Position numbers and translations under genes: made by a program. The notes beneath the pieces were generated by a model. It searched no databases, had not been told where the DNA came from, and was given only the letters and a program-made list of their open reading frames with translations. A stretch of DNA of 52,581 nt from Bacilli bacterium. Its GTDB lineage: Bacteria; Bacillota_I; Bacilli_A; RFN20; CAG-826. Every line of letters starts with the position of its first letter. The stretch's first letter is position 1. Location of the stretch: positions 1 through 52,581 of the forward strand of contig JAKSUV010000006.1 of the NCBI GenBank assembly GCA_024408655.1, written 5' to 3'. Of the stretch, positions 15,267 through 24,283 are shown one piece after another.

Positions 15267-16235
15267 ATGCGATTTTTCTTAAATAAAACCGAGCAAGAAA
15301 AAATTAATCGGCTTTTAGAAACTTCTGACTATAACGATGAAGTCGCCACCTTCTTAAATCACAATGTGATTAACGAAGATTTTATTGATGAATTCACCAA
15401 AGTTTGTGAGATTAAAAAATTAGATATTAACGATTACTTATCGGATCACTACTACCAAAGTGTTCATAGTAATACAAAAAGTAAAGGCTACGAATTAAAG
15501 ATTGAACATTATCGTCCTTACCAATGCTTTTTATATGATGATATCGAAGTGGACGAAGATGACTATTTCTTAATCAAGAACCACGTTGGTTATTTCATAA
15601 GTGACTATCCTTATCTTACTATTCAAAAGGATCACGTTATCTGGATGAGCCTTATCCCACACGAGATTAACACGATGAAAAAGGCCGCGCACTCAGTGTC
15701 TAAACAACTCTATGTCTTAGGGCTAGGTCTAGGCTACTACCCGAGTTTATTGAGCGCGCAAGTGGATAAAATCACGATTATTGAAAAAGATCCGATGGTC
15801 ATTACCTTATTTAAACAAAATATCCTCCCTCAACTTGATCACAAAGAAAAATACGAAATTGTTGAAGCGGACGCTTATGAGTACGCGCACGCGCCTAATA
15901 TTAATGGTGATATATTTTGTGACCTTTGGCACAACGAACACGATGGACTTGAAGCCTATCTAAAACTGAAAAAAATCTTGAAAAATCATCCCAATGTCCA
16001 CTACTGGATTGAAGAGAGCTTAATCGCCGCTATTCGTCATCTTCTCATTAACCTTATCGAAGAGGAACTTTATCACGCGGGCGAATTTAATTACCAAAGT
16101 AAAAAGAGTCTAGAAGATCACATCATTAATCGACTCCACCACCATTTCTTAAACTACGAAGTTAAAACCTATAATGACATTAAAAAAATCCTCCAAACAA
16201 AGTATTTGAAGGATTTAGCTGGCGAACTTTATTAG
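15267..16235 (+). CDS. SAM-dependent methyltransferase-like protein
   Basis: The 322-residue protein has a Rossmann methyltransferase core in its second half: YVLGLGLGYYPSLLS (motif I), ITIIEKDPMVI (acidic end of strand 2) and the EADAYEY and GDIFCDLWH strands, resembling the spermidine-synthase-like group. The N-terminal 130 residues are acidic and not recognised. The target is unknown. The stop overlaps the galK stop by 3 bases on the other strand. Confidence 0.7.
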   Translation: MRFFLNKTEQEKINRLLETSDYNDEVATFLNHNVINEDFIDEFTKVCEIKKLDINDYLSDHYYQSVHSNTKSKGYELKIEHYRPYQCFLYDDIEVDEDDYFLIKNHVGYFISDYPYLTIQKDHVIWMSLIPHEINTMKKAAHSVSKQLYVLGLGLGYYPSLLSAQVDKITIIEKDPMVITLFKQNILPQLDHKEKYEIVEADAYEYAHAPNINGDIFCDLWHNEHDGLEAYLKLKKILKNHPNVHYWIEESLIAAIRHLLINLIEEELYHAGEFNYQSKKSLEDHIINRLHHHFLNYEVKTYNDIKKILQTKYLKDLAGELY

Positions 16236-17416
16236 AGTGCTTTCCACTCTAACGCGTGCGAAGAAATATCGATAAAATAAATATTTTTCTTACCGACAAG
16301 CTTGGTCATCTTTTTCACATAACCCGCTAATTCGTTTTTATTAATAATTACAAAACAAGCACCACCAAAACCACCACCGTGAATCCGGACGGCACCGTCT
16401 TTAATCCCTTGACGGCTCTTAGTGAAGACATCTAAAAGATTAGAATGAGTTTGTCCAGGTATTAAGATATTTTGTAAATAAGTTAAATTGCTATGACCAG
16501 ACTCATCAATACAAGCTTTAAATTCTTCAATATCACCACGAGTAAGAGCGGTATAAGAACGCCGCACTCTTAATAATTCATTCATATAGTGAATGGCGCG
16601 TTTATATTCCCGTTTATCTTTGTTTGGAGCTTTACCTGCGTCGCACAAGAAATTCGACCACTTCATAAAACGTAACGCTTTCACGTGGTATTTCTTTTCG
16701 ATTTTATGATAATCCGAAGGAATGGAGTTAAAGGCCGCACTTGCATTCGCATGGCTCGTCTTTGATTTCACTAGCACGATTTGGTAATTACCGAGTTTCG
16801 GTGCGAAACATTTAATCGTTGGCTTAGTCGCATTCTTAAAGTCTAATAATTCCATCCCGTTTGAGCAGGAGCCTAATTGATCTTGAAGACCTGACGCCTT
16901 ACCAAAATAAGTATTTTCCGCCCATTGGCTCGCTAACGCTAAAGTCACATTCGGAATTTTTTTATTGGCGTTATAAAACATCGCTAATGTTTTACTAATC
17001 ACCATGCTAAAGGCAGCGCTACTTGAAACGCCCACGCCACTTGGTAAAGTCGAATCCATGACTAAATTAAAGCCGCCTTTTTTATAACCGTGCTTCTCAA
17101 AATATTTAAAGACGCCTTTGGCTAAGCCTTTACTCGTTTCGTAGTCTTGCTTTTTATTTAAAGCAATTTGGTTCGTTTTAAATTCAATGACGGGATAACC
17201 AAGCGATTCAATATGGACAACATTATCATTGCGTTTGGCACATACGCCAACAATGCTCATGTTTTCAATCGAAGCGTTAATTAAATAACCATTCGCGTAG
17301 TCAACGTGATTACCAATAACTTCTAAGCGCCCACAAGATTTCACCACGTGGGTTGGTTTACTCTTAAACCGCTTTTGGTACTCTTGGCATAAATGTTTAA
17401 TTCGTTTTTGATCCAT
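16232..17416 (-). CDS. galK: Galactokinase
   Basis: The 394-residue GHMP kinase phosphorylates galactose at C1. It has the galactokinase signature GRLEVIGNHVDYANG, the ATP-binding STLPSGVGVSSSAAF and the C-terminal VRIHGGGFGGACFV. It supplies the substrate for GalT encoded 5 kb away. It follows engB by 3 bases, making it the last gene of a PTS-engB-galK unit. No galE is present in the window. Confidence 0.95.
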   Translation of the reverse strand: MDQKRIKHLCQEYQKRFKSKPTHVVKSCGRLEVIGNHVDYANGYLINASIENMSIVGVCAKRNDNVVHIESLGYPVIEFKTNQIALNKKQDYETSKGLAKGVFKYFEKHGYKKGGFNLVMDSTLPSGVGVSSSAAFSMVISKTLAMFYNANKKIPNVTLALASQWAENTYFGKASGLQDQLGSCSNGMELLDFKNATKPTIKCFAPKLGNYQIVLVKSKTSHANASAAFNSIPSDYHKIEKKYHVKALRFMKWSNFLCDAGKAPNKDKREYKRAIHYMNELLRVRRSYTALTRGDIEEFKACIDESGHSNLTYLQNILIPGQTHSNLLDVFTKSRQGIKDGAVRIHGGGFGGACFVIINKNELAGYVKKMTKLVGKKNIYFIDISSHALEWKAL

Positions 17417-17419
17417 ACT

Positions 17420-17998
17420 TTAATATTTTAACAAACTTTCAATCTTTGATTGTAGTTTCTTAATATTCTCCTTTTTTAAAGTAGAGGTAAATAAGCATTC
17501 GTTATCTTTCACAATCACAAAATGCTGATGAACATCTTTCATGATTTTAGCGCGCTCGCTTTGGTTTAATTTATCCGCTTTCGCTAAAACTAAAACAAAG
17601 GGTAAACGTAAATCAATGAGCGAATTATAAAAGACCTTATCATCATCGGTTAAGGTTCTCCGACTATCAACAATAAACACTACGCCCTTCACTACTTTCG
17701 CTTTAAATAAATCAGTCATCATTTGGTTAAAATCATGTTTTTTATTCGCGACAAACCCATAACCAGGAGCGTCGATTAAATAATATTTATCATCCAGTAA
17801 AAAATAATTTAGATATTTAGTAGCCCCAGGGGTTGAAGAAACTTTCGCTAAACCTTTATGTGAACATAAAGCGTTAATGAGCGATGACTTCCCAACATTT
17901 GATTTACCCACAAATAAAACTGCGGGTAAAGCGTTCGCGGGCATAAAGGAAACATCGGGTGCGCTTTTAACAAAGACCGTATTACGAAAATTAATCAT
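17420..17998 (-). CDS. engB: Ribosome biogenesis GTPase EngB (YsxC/YihA)
   Basis: The 192-residue GTPase assists large-subunit assembly. It has G1 GKSNVGKSSLINAL, the STPGATKYLNYF switch, G3 DAPGYGF and G4 AKADK. The start MINFRNTVF at 17998 overlaps the end of the PTS gene by 8 bases; the longer ORF to 18082 lies wholly in PTS coding sequence and is rejected. Confidence 0.95.
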   Translation of the reverse strand: MINFRNTVFVKSAPDVSFMPANALPAVLFVGKSNVGKSSLINALCSHKGLAKVSSTPGATKYLNYFLLDDKYYLIDAPGYGFVANKKHDFNQMMTDLFKAKVVKGVVFIVDSRRTLTDDDKVFYNSLIDLRLPFVLVLAKADKLNQSERAKIMKDVHQHFVIVKDNECLFTSTLKKENIKKLQSKIESLLKY

Positions 17999-19556
17999 GG
18001 GTCGCCTTGGTCTCGCTCTTAACTTTCTTTGGGTGTTTTGCCCGGTATTGATCATAAAGTTTTTTCGCAATGGAAGTTTCATAAACTTCGGTCTTCACTT
18101 TACCAGTCGCTGGATCAGTAGTTTCAATCGTATCTTTAAAACCAATTAAAGCCGCGAAGATAAAACCTAAAGCAATCGCAAGAATGAAACATAAAGCGTA
18201 TTGCCACTTCTTATTAATATCAACGCCACAAAGTAACGCCGCTTGAATACCCGTTGTCTCAGGAACGTTTGCCATAATGTTAAGCGAAGCAACCACTGCC
18301 CCCGCAATCGCCCCACCTAACCCAGCCGAAATAAATAACCGTTTGTGAGTAAAAGTCATACCCCAAATTAACGGTTCATCAATTCCTAAAATACCGATTG
18401 GCAAAGCGTGCTTAATCGTTTTCTTCAGTTTCTTATCACGGGTTTTCATCAAGACATAAATTGCCGCACCGACTTCCGCCGCGCCTGCCATTAATTGCAC
18501 TGGCACAATCGGGGCCCAACCAACGTTTGTGCCGTGTTGTTTCATATAATCATCAATGAGAGCTTGGCTAATCGGAATTAAACCATGATGAACGCCAAAA
18601 AGAACGAGAAATAAGTAGAACATTGGGACGAGTCCTAATAAGATTGGTACGTTTTTCACAATTGCTTCGACCGCAATTGCAATGCCTTGGCTAATGTAGC
18701 CGCCAAGCGGCATGAGTAAAAATAAGCCAGCCACGCTCATCACAATTAAAGTGATTAAAGGAGTTAAAAAAGAATCAAGCATATCCGGCATAAACTTCCG
18801 GATGAGTTTTTCAAAATACGCGGCGCTAATCGCGACCATTAAAACCGCAATGACTCCACCTAAACCGGCGTAGATTGTAAAAGGCCCAATCACTAGTGGC
18901 GTTTCCGCATCACCTAATAATGGACTTGATAAAATACCACCTAAACACGCTCCAAGAATGCCATCTCCACCAAATTCTTTACACGCGTTAAAACCAACGA
19001 TGACGCTTAAAATCGAGAAGACTGAACTAGAGACAACGTTAAGAATAATGCCAAAAGAAGTATCAGTGAAACCTTGAACATAAATTTTTATAATCTCTAA
19101 GATAGCCAGTAATAAACCACAAGCGATGAACGCTGGGATGATGGGGACAAAAATGCCCGCCACCTTCTTCATCACGGAATTAAAATTGCCATTAAGTTTC
19201 CCGCGGAAATTCTCTTTGTTCTTTAAATATTTCTTATCACTCTGTTCGGCAATCGCGTGAGCCGCCGCGGCTTCCGCTGACTCCTCTTGTTGCCGGTTAA
19301 AGATTTCCGCTTCTAAGCGTTGGTTCACCACGGATGTTAATTTAGCGGCGCGACCTGGACCAACAATCACTTGTACTTGGATGCCACTAGTGACAACGCC
19401 AATGACACCTTCAAGTTTTTGTAATTCGGGCACTTTGACTAAGTCAAAATTCCGGACGTTAATCCGTAAGCGTGTATAGCAGTTAAAAGCGACGATGATA
19501 TTACCACCGCCACCAACAAGTTCAATAACCTTTTTACTTAGTTCAGCATCACTCAT
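17991..19556 (-). CDS. PTS EIIBC component (glucose/sucrose/MurNAc superfamily)
   Basis: The 521-residue sugar permease has EIIB at residues 1-85 with the phosphorylated cysteine in FNCYTRLRI, then a linker and an EIIC domain of about 10 membrane segments with GVHHGLIPI and LGIDEPLIWG, where other members have the GITEPAIYG loop. No EIIA domain is fused, so an external EIIA is needed. The pattern fits sucrose, trehalose, beta-glucoside or N-acetylmuramic acid transporters; the sugar cannot be decided. An inverted repeat abuts its start codon. Confidence 0.85.
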   Translation of the reverse strand: MSDAELSKKVIELVGGGGNIIVAFNCYTRLRINVRNFDLVKVPELQKLEGVIGVVTSGIQVQVIVGPGRAAKLTSVVNQRLEAEIFNRQQEESAEAAAAHAIAEQSDKKYLKNKENFRGKLNGNFNSVMKKVAGIFVPIIPAFIACGLLLAILEIIKIYVQGFTDTSFGIILNVVSSSVFSILSVIVGFNACKEFGGDGILGACLGGILSSPLLGDAETPLVIGPFTIYAGLGGVIAVLMVAISAAYFEKLIRKFMPDMLDSFLTPLITLIVMSVAGLFLLMPLGGYISQGIAIAVEAIVKNVPILLGLVPMFYLFLVLFGVHHGLIPISQALIDDYMKQHGTNVGWAPIVPVQLMAGAAEVGAAIYVLMKTRDKKLKKTIKHALPIGILGIDEPLIWGMTFTHKRLFISAGLGGAIAGAVVASLNIMANVPETTGIQAALLCGVDINKKWQYALCFILAIALGFIFAALIGFKDTIETTDPATGKVKTEVYETSIAKKLYDQYRAKHPKKVKSETKATHD

Positions 19557-19574
19557 CTACAAAAAATATTGTAG
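19557..19574. promoter_or_regulatory. Inverted repeat at the PTS gene start
   Basis: CTACAA and TTGTAG flank 6 bases, ending directly against the ATG and covering a TACAAT -10-like box. The site could be an operator of a sugar-responsive repressor or a small hairpin over the start. Confidence 0.4.
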
Positions 19575-19597
19575 TCGGGTTTTTTAAAATAAGATAG

Positions 19598-21913
19598 TTA
19601 TTTTATTAAAGCGTGTTTCATTGCATCGTCGACACATTCCATGTAAACGATCTTGAGATTCTTCTTCACTTCATCAGGTAATTCACTAACATCACGAGCG
19701 TTACCTTTCGGGACAATAATCGTATGAATCCCTGAGCGAAGAGCGGCGAGTGATTTTTCGCGTAACCCACCAATTGGTAAGGCTGATCCACGTAAATTAA
19801 CTTCGCCTGTCATCGCTACATCGCAACTTACTTTCTTATTGCTAAAGCAAGAGATAATGGCAATCGTAATTGCAACACCAGCGCTTGGTCCGTCTTTGGG
19901 GATCGCGCCTTCGGGGAAGTGAATATGGACATCGTTATTTTGGAATAATTTAAAGTCAATGCCATAACGTTTGGCGTTCGCTTTGACGTAGTCAAGCGCG
20001 ATACTCGCGGATTCTTTCATCACGTCACCTAGTTTACCTGTTAAAACAAGATTACCTTTACCTGGGAAATAGTTCACTTCAATTGGTAGAGTAGAACCAC
20101 CGTATTGGGTGTAGGCTAAACCCGTGACCACGCCCACTTGATGTTTCTTTTCTTTGGCGAGTTCTTGGAAGAGTTCAACGCCAAGATAGGTTTTAACATC
20201 TTTGATTTCAATCGTTTTCTTTTGGGTCTTTTTCTTGCCACTATTAAAGATTTCAACAATCACTTTGCGAATAATCTTCGCAATCGCGCGTTCAAGGTTA
20301 CGGACACCCGCTTCCATCGTGTAATGGTTGATGATGTATTTAATCGCATCGTCTTTAAAGGTGACTTGATCTTCCTTCATGCCATTAGCTTTTAACTCTT
20401 TCTTCACTAAGAAGTGCTTGGCAATTTGGATTTTCTCCAGTTCAGTATAGGAACTAAGTTCAATAATTTCTAACCGGTCACGAAGCGGAGCGGGAACGTT
20501 TTCGATGTAGTTCGCTGTCGCGATAAATAAGACATCGCTTAAATCATATGGCTCTTCCACATAGTTATCGTTAAAGGCAAAGTTTTGTTCAGGATCAAGC
20601 ACTTCTAGAAGCGCACTCGCCGGATCGCCTTTAAAGGTTTGAGAAATCTTATCGACTTCGTCGAGTAAGAAAACTGGGTTCCGGACACCGCAACGTTTCA
20701 TGCCTGCAATAATACGACCAGGCATACTACCAACATAGGTCCGACGGTGACCACGGATTTCGGCTTCATCAGAAATGCCACCCAAACTCGCCTTAAAGAA
20801 TTTCCGGCCTAACGCCCGGGCAATCGATTTACCTAAAGAGGTTTTACCAACACCGGGTGCGCCATAGAAGCAAAGGATGGGGGCTTTTAAATTGCCCGTC
20901 ATTTTCTTCACCGCTAAATATTCAATAATCCGTTCTTTTACTTTGGTAAGACCATAGTGGTCTTCATCAAGAATTTTTTGCGCGTTCTTTAAATCGTCGT
21001 TATCTTCCGTTTTTTGATACCAAGGAATTTCCATTAAAGTATCAATATATTGTTTAATTAAAGATGATTCTAGACTCGCTTGAGGCATCATTTCGTAGCG
21101 ACGATATTCCGCTTTTACTTTCGCTTTAATATGTTCCGGATAAGGATTCTTTTCCAGACGCTCTAAAAGGCTTTGACCTTCTTCTTGGTTATCACCTAAT
21201 TCCTTATGGATTTGGCGGAGTTTTTCCCGCAATATATAATCCTTTTGGGATTTATCCATGGAGTCACGAACTTCTTTTTGAATCTTTTGGTCAATGTTAG
21301 CAATTTCTTTTTCTTTGTTAATGACTTTATAGATTTTCATTAACCGTTCGTTGACGTTATCGGTGGCTAAAATATCTTGCCGTTGATCAACGCTCATGGG
21401 AAGAGTAGAGGCTAAGATGTTACCAAATTCAATCGCATCCATTGGCTTAGATAAAGCCATAATTAGTTGCGGAGGAATGCTCATCCGTAGTTCCGGTGAA
21501 CGTTGTAGTTCACTAAGCATATCTTTCACTAACACCATTTCTTCGCGGTTATTACCCCGTTCATCATCAAGCGGAAGAGCGCTTGCCACATACATGCCGT
21601 TACTCATCTGCATATCAAGGATTTTGACCCGCTTTGTGCAGTTCACCTTAATGCGGTAAAAACGTTTTTGGTCTAAGAAAGAAACGATCCGACATAAGGA
21701 ACCGACTTGATAAACTTCGTCTTTCCCCGGCTTATCAGTCGTTGGATCTTTTTGCACCACGACTAAAAGTAAGGAATCCGCTTCCTTGCGACTCGCATCA
21801 ATCGCCTTCATCGAGAAATCCCGCGCGGCTTCAATCGAGCAAGGATTATACGGGAAGACCACGAGCCCTCTAGTAATTAATACCGGTAAAGTGATTTTGT
21901 CATTACTATCCAT
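19598..21913 (-). CDS. lon: ATP-dependent protease Lon
   Basis: The 771-residue LonA has an N-terminal substrate-binding domain, a coiled region, AAA+ with Walker A GAPGVGKTSLGKSIA and Walker B FLLDEVDKI, and a serine-lysine protease domain with the catalytic Ser in KDGPSAGVAI and Lys in GGLREKSLAALR. It degrades misfolded and regulatory proteins in the cytoplasm. It starts 12 bases after tig with an AAGGAA site, so trigger factor and Lon are made from one heat-shock-regulated message. An AT-only inverted repeat (19584-19604) overlaps its stop and may be a weak terminator. Confidence 0.97.
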   Translation of the reverse strand: MDSNDKITLPVLITRGLVVFPYNPCSIEAARDFSMKAIDASRKEADSLLLVVVQKDPTTDKPGKDEVYQVGSLCRIVSFLDQKRFYRIKVNCTKRVKILDMQMSNGMYVASALPLDDERGNNREEMVLVKDMLSELQRSPELRMSIPPQLIMALSKPMDAIEFGNILASTLPMSVDQRQDILATDNVNERLMKIYKVINKEKEIANIDQKIQKEVRDSMDKSQKDYILREKLRQIHKELGDNQEEGQSLLERLEKNPYPEHIKAKVKAEYRRYEMMPQASLESSLIKQYIDTLMEIPWYQKTEDNDDLKNAQKILDEDHYGLTKVKERIIEYLAVKKMTGNLKAPILCFYGAPGVGKTSLGKSIARALGRKFFKASLGGISDEAEIRGHRRTYVGSMPGRIIAGMKRCGVRNPVFLLDEVDKISQTFKGDPASALLEVLDPEQNFAFNDNYVEEPYDLSDVLFIATANYIENVPAPLRDRLEIIELSSYTELEKIQIAKHFLVKKELKANGMKEDQVTFKDDAIKYIINHYTMEAGVRNLERAIAKIIRKVIVEIFNSGKKKTQKKTIEIKDVKTYLGVELFQELAKEKKHQVGVVTGLAYTQYGGSTLPIEVNYFPGKGNLVLTGKLGDVMKESASIALDYVKANAKRYGIDFKLFQNNDVHIHFPEGAIPKDGPSAGVAITIAIISCFSNKKVSCDVAMTGEVNLRGSALPIGGLREKSLAALRSGIHTIIVPKGNARDVSELPDEVKKNLKIVYMECVDDAMKHALIK

Positions 21914-21925
21914 TCGCTTGTTCCT

Positions 21926-23200
21926 TTATTTATTTAACGCGACTAAACAATCGTGTAATTTCCGACTCTTAATTTGGTAAACCAAATTGTTTAAGTCTTT
22001 GCTTAAGATTTCTTCCACTTTCTTGACGTCCATCTTATACATATCGGCAATGTGTTTATATTCCGCATCGATATCGTTTTTATCAACGGTAATCTTTTCG
22101 ACTTTCATGATTTCGTTTAAAGTGAGCATCACGCGAATATTTTTCTCGGCCTGTTCTTTCATCTTTTTCGCCATTTCGTCTTCTTTTTGGCCGGTGATTT
22201 GTAAATATTGCTCCCACTTCATTCCGTTTTCTTCGACGCGCTTACGCATATTCTCTTTCATGCCTTTGGCTTCTTCGTCCACCACTTCTTGCGCGACATT
22301 AATCTTGCTAGAAGCAGTAATCTTATCGACTAACGTGTTATAGTAACTCTCGTCCGCTTGCATTTCTTTTTGCTTCGTTAATTGTTCTTTTTGTTTCGCT
22401 TTTAATTCCGCGACTGTAGTGACACCCTTCATATCAAGGCCCTTCACGGTCTCATCATTTAAAGCTGGGACTTTCTTTTCTTTCACTTCGTGAATCACAC
22501 ACTTAAAGACGGCTTTCTTCCCTTTTAATTCTTCAACATAATTTTCGGGGAAAGTGACATTGACATCTTTTTTATCATTCGCTTTAACACCAATTAATTG
22601 ATCTTCAAAGCCTGGGATAAATTGTCCGCTTCCTAACGTTAATTCGTAGTTACTCGCTTTGCCACCATCAAACGGCTTGTCATTTACAAAACCTTCAAAA
22701 TCAAGGATGACGACGTCACCTTTCTTGGCAGCGTCATTTTTTAACACTAATTCCGCGTTATTATCCAAGATGCCTTTGATTGAATTATCAATTTCTTGAT
22801 CAGTGACTTCTACTTTCTTCTTCTCGACTTTTAAACCTTTATATTGGCCAAGTACTACTTGTGGAGCCACTACCACGGTAAACTTTAAAGTTAATTCACT
22901 GGTCGAAAATTTATCAACGTTCACTTGGGGACGTAAAAATGGTTCTAATTTATTTTCTTCCATGGCTTTCGTAAAGGCGGTGGGTAAAACTAAATTAATT
23001 GCCTCATTAAGGATTTCGCCTTCGTTAACGTGTTTACGCGCAATATCCTCAGGGACGTGGCCTTTTCTAAAACCTTTCACTTGCACTTGAGCGTACGCTT
23101 TGTTGTGCGCTTTCTTTTGGGCTTCGACCCAATCTTTTTCGTCAACTTCGCAAGTGACTTCGTATTTGCTGTCCGCAATCTTTTTCACATTTGTTTTCAT
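21926..23200 (-). CDS. tig: Trigger factor (ribosome-bound chaperone, PPIase)
   Basis: The 424-residue protein has an N-terminal ribosome-binding domain with GFRKGHVP (the signature loop GFRxGxxP), a central FKBP-like PPIase domain (GDVVILDFEGFVNDKPFDGG) and a long helical C-terminal chaperone domain. The start MKTNVKK has AAGGAG 8 bases upstream; the longer ORF to 23233 is rejected. The leader is about 110 bases long, unlike the leaderless neighbours, and the promoter carries two CIRCE-like elements. Confidence 0.97.
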   Translation of the reverse strand: MKTNVKKIADSKYEVTCEVDEKDWVEAQKKAHNKAYAQVQVKGFRKGHVPEDIARKHVNEGEILNEAINLVLPTAFTKAMEENKLEPFLRPQVNVDKFSTSELTLKFTVVVAPQVVLGQYKGLKVEKKKVEVTDQEIDNSIKGILDNNAELVLKNDAAKKGDVVILDFEGFVNDKPFDGGKASNYELTLGSGQFIPGFEDQLIGVKANDKKDVNVTFPENYVEELKGKKAVFKCVIHEVKEKKVPALNDETVKGLDMKGVTTVAELKAKQKEQLTKQKEMQADESYYNTLVDKITASSKINVAQEVVDEEAKGMKENMRKRVEENGMKWEQYLQITGQKEDEMAKKMKEQAEKNIRVMLTLNEIMKVEKITVDKNDIDAEYKHIADMYKMDVKKVEEILSKDLNNLVYQIKSRKLHDCLVALNK

Positions 23201-23288
23201 GTTTATTCTCCTTATGTTTGACAAGTTATTCAACTATACATTATCTTTAACTTCTCTTCAAGTTATATACAATATAAGTCTAACTCAT

Positions 23289-23315
23289 TTGGCAGTCCTT
23301 ACTTAAGATTGCCAA
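23289..23315. promoter_or_regulatory. CIRCE-like element 2 (over the transcription start)
   Basis: TTGGCAGTC-N9-GATTGCCAA has the 9-9-9 architecture of HrcA operators, with one mismatch between the arms and two differences per arm from the consensus TTAGCACTC-N9-GAGTGCTAA. Confidence 0.6.
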
Positions 23316-23319
23316 TAAC

Positions 23320-23348
23320 ATTATATGGACTCTTGTTGGCACTGTCAA
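23320..23348 (-). promoter_or_regulatory. Consensus promoter of tig-lon
   Basis: TTGACA and TATAAT are separated by exactly 17 bases. The predicted start is near 23313, giving a leader of about 110 bases before tig. The -35 overlaps CIRCE-like element 1. Confidence 0.9.
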
Positions 23349-23362
23349 GTATAAAGTGCTAA
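23336..23362. promoter_or_regulatory. CIRCE element 1 (over the -35)
   Basis: TTGGCACTG-N9-AAGTGCTAA differs from the HrcA operator consensus at three positions and covers the -35 of tig-lon. It abuts the stop codon of the upstream TPR-like gene. Confidence 0.8.
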
Positions 23363-24283
23363 TTATTTATCTAAGGTCAAACGATATAGCTCAACTAATG
23401 CCATCACGTGGCCCGCATCTTCAGCGTTTTCTTCTAAAAAAGCGTTCACGTCTTGATCGACTTTTAAATATTGTTTACCCATGACGATAAAGGCTAAAGC
23501 AATATCTTTGGCTTTAATACTATGATATAAATCAATCGGATAAATTGAGAAGATATATTGGTTTAATAAATTAATCGCCACTTCTTGAACTGCGGGCTCT
23601 TTTTTAATTAAATCGTAAATATAAAGAATTGTCTGGCGGTAACTTTCGCCCGTATAAGGCGGCACCGCATTCGCTGGATTAATACTATAAACACTATCCA
23701 TTTTATTAATCGTGACATCGCGGTTAACTTTTTTACTAATAAGTAAAAGTAACGCCATCGTTTTAGCGTCATCACTCACATCACCCCGCTTTAATAAGGT
23801 GAGTAACGACATTAAATAAGGCGAAATATCTAATGGTTTTAAGCGATAAATCGTCGCAATGATCTTGGCTTCGTCTTGCGATTTAGTAAAAATCTCGTTG
23901 GCTTCTTCTTGGCTAACAAACGGTGTTTTAGTTTCACTCATCGTTTGGTAATTAGCGATTTTCTTAGGAATAACTCTTAAGAATTCTTCCACTTGTTGAC
24001 TAACATATGGCATGTCTTCGTAGCGTTTTAATTCATCCATCGCTTCTAAATACTTATGTTCATGAAGTAATAATTCAAAATGAATCTCCATGCATTTTAG
24101 CGGATCTTTCTTGTAAAGAACATCGTTATGTTCGTAAACAAGTTTTAGCGCTTCCGCGTAACGTCCTAACGCGATTAACGCGTTTAAACGGTACGTCACC
24201 GCATCTACGTCATTACTACCCGATGTTAAATTAACGATTAAATCGTATTGTTTCTTTTTAAAAAGGGTGGCTAAATTATCCAT
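23363..24283 (-). CDS. TPR-like hypothetical protein
   Basis: The 306-residue all-helical protein has pairs of helices with a TPR-like spacing in the first 130 residues (NALIALGRYAEALKLV, FELLLHEHKYLEAMDEL), then longer helices. It resembles uncharacterised TPR proteins of Mollicutes, a low-confidence comparison. The start at 24283 overlaps the preceding gene by 8 bases; the form to 24328 is unlikely. It is the last gene of the six-gene operon starting at 28113. Confidence 0.65.
   Translation of the reverse strand: MDNLATLFKKKQYDLIVNLTSGSNDVDAVTYRLNALIALGRYAEALKLVYEHNDVLYKKDPLKCMEIHFELLLHEHKYLEAMDELKRYEDMPYVSQQVEEFLRVIPKKIANYQTMSETKTPFVSQEEANEIFTKSQDEAKIIATIYRLKPLDISPYLMSLLTLLKRGDVSDDAKTMALLLLISKKVNRDVTINKMDSVYSINPANAVPPYTGESYRQTILYIYDLIKKEPAVQEVAINLLNQYIFSIYPIDLYHSIKAKDIALAFIVMGKQYLKVDQDVNAFLEENAEDAGHVMALVELYRLTLDK

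Noticed and set aside
20138-20395. Plus-strand ORFs opposite lon, tig and the lipoproteins
   Set aside because: They mirror the codon structure of the real minus-strand genes and show no protein-family features.
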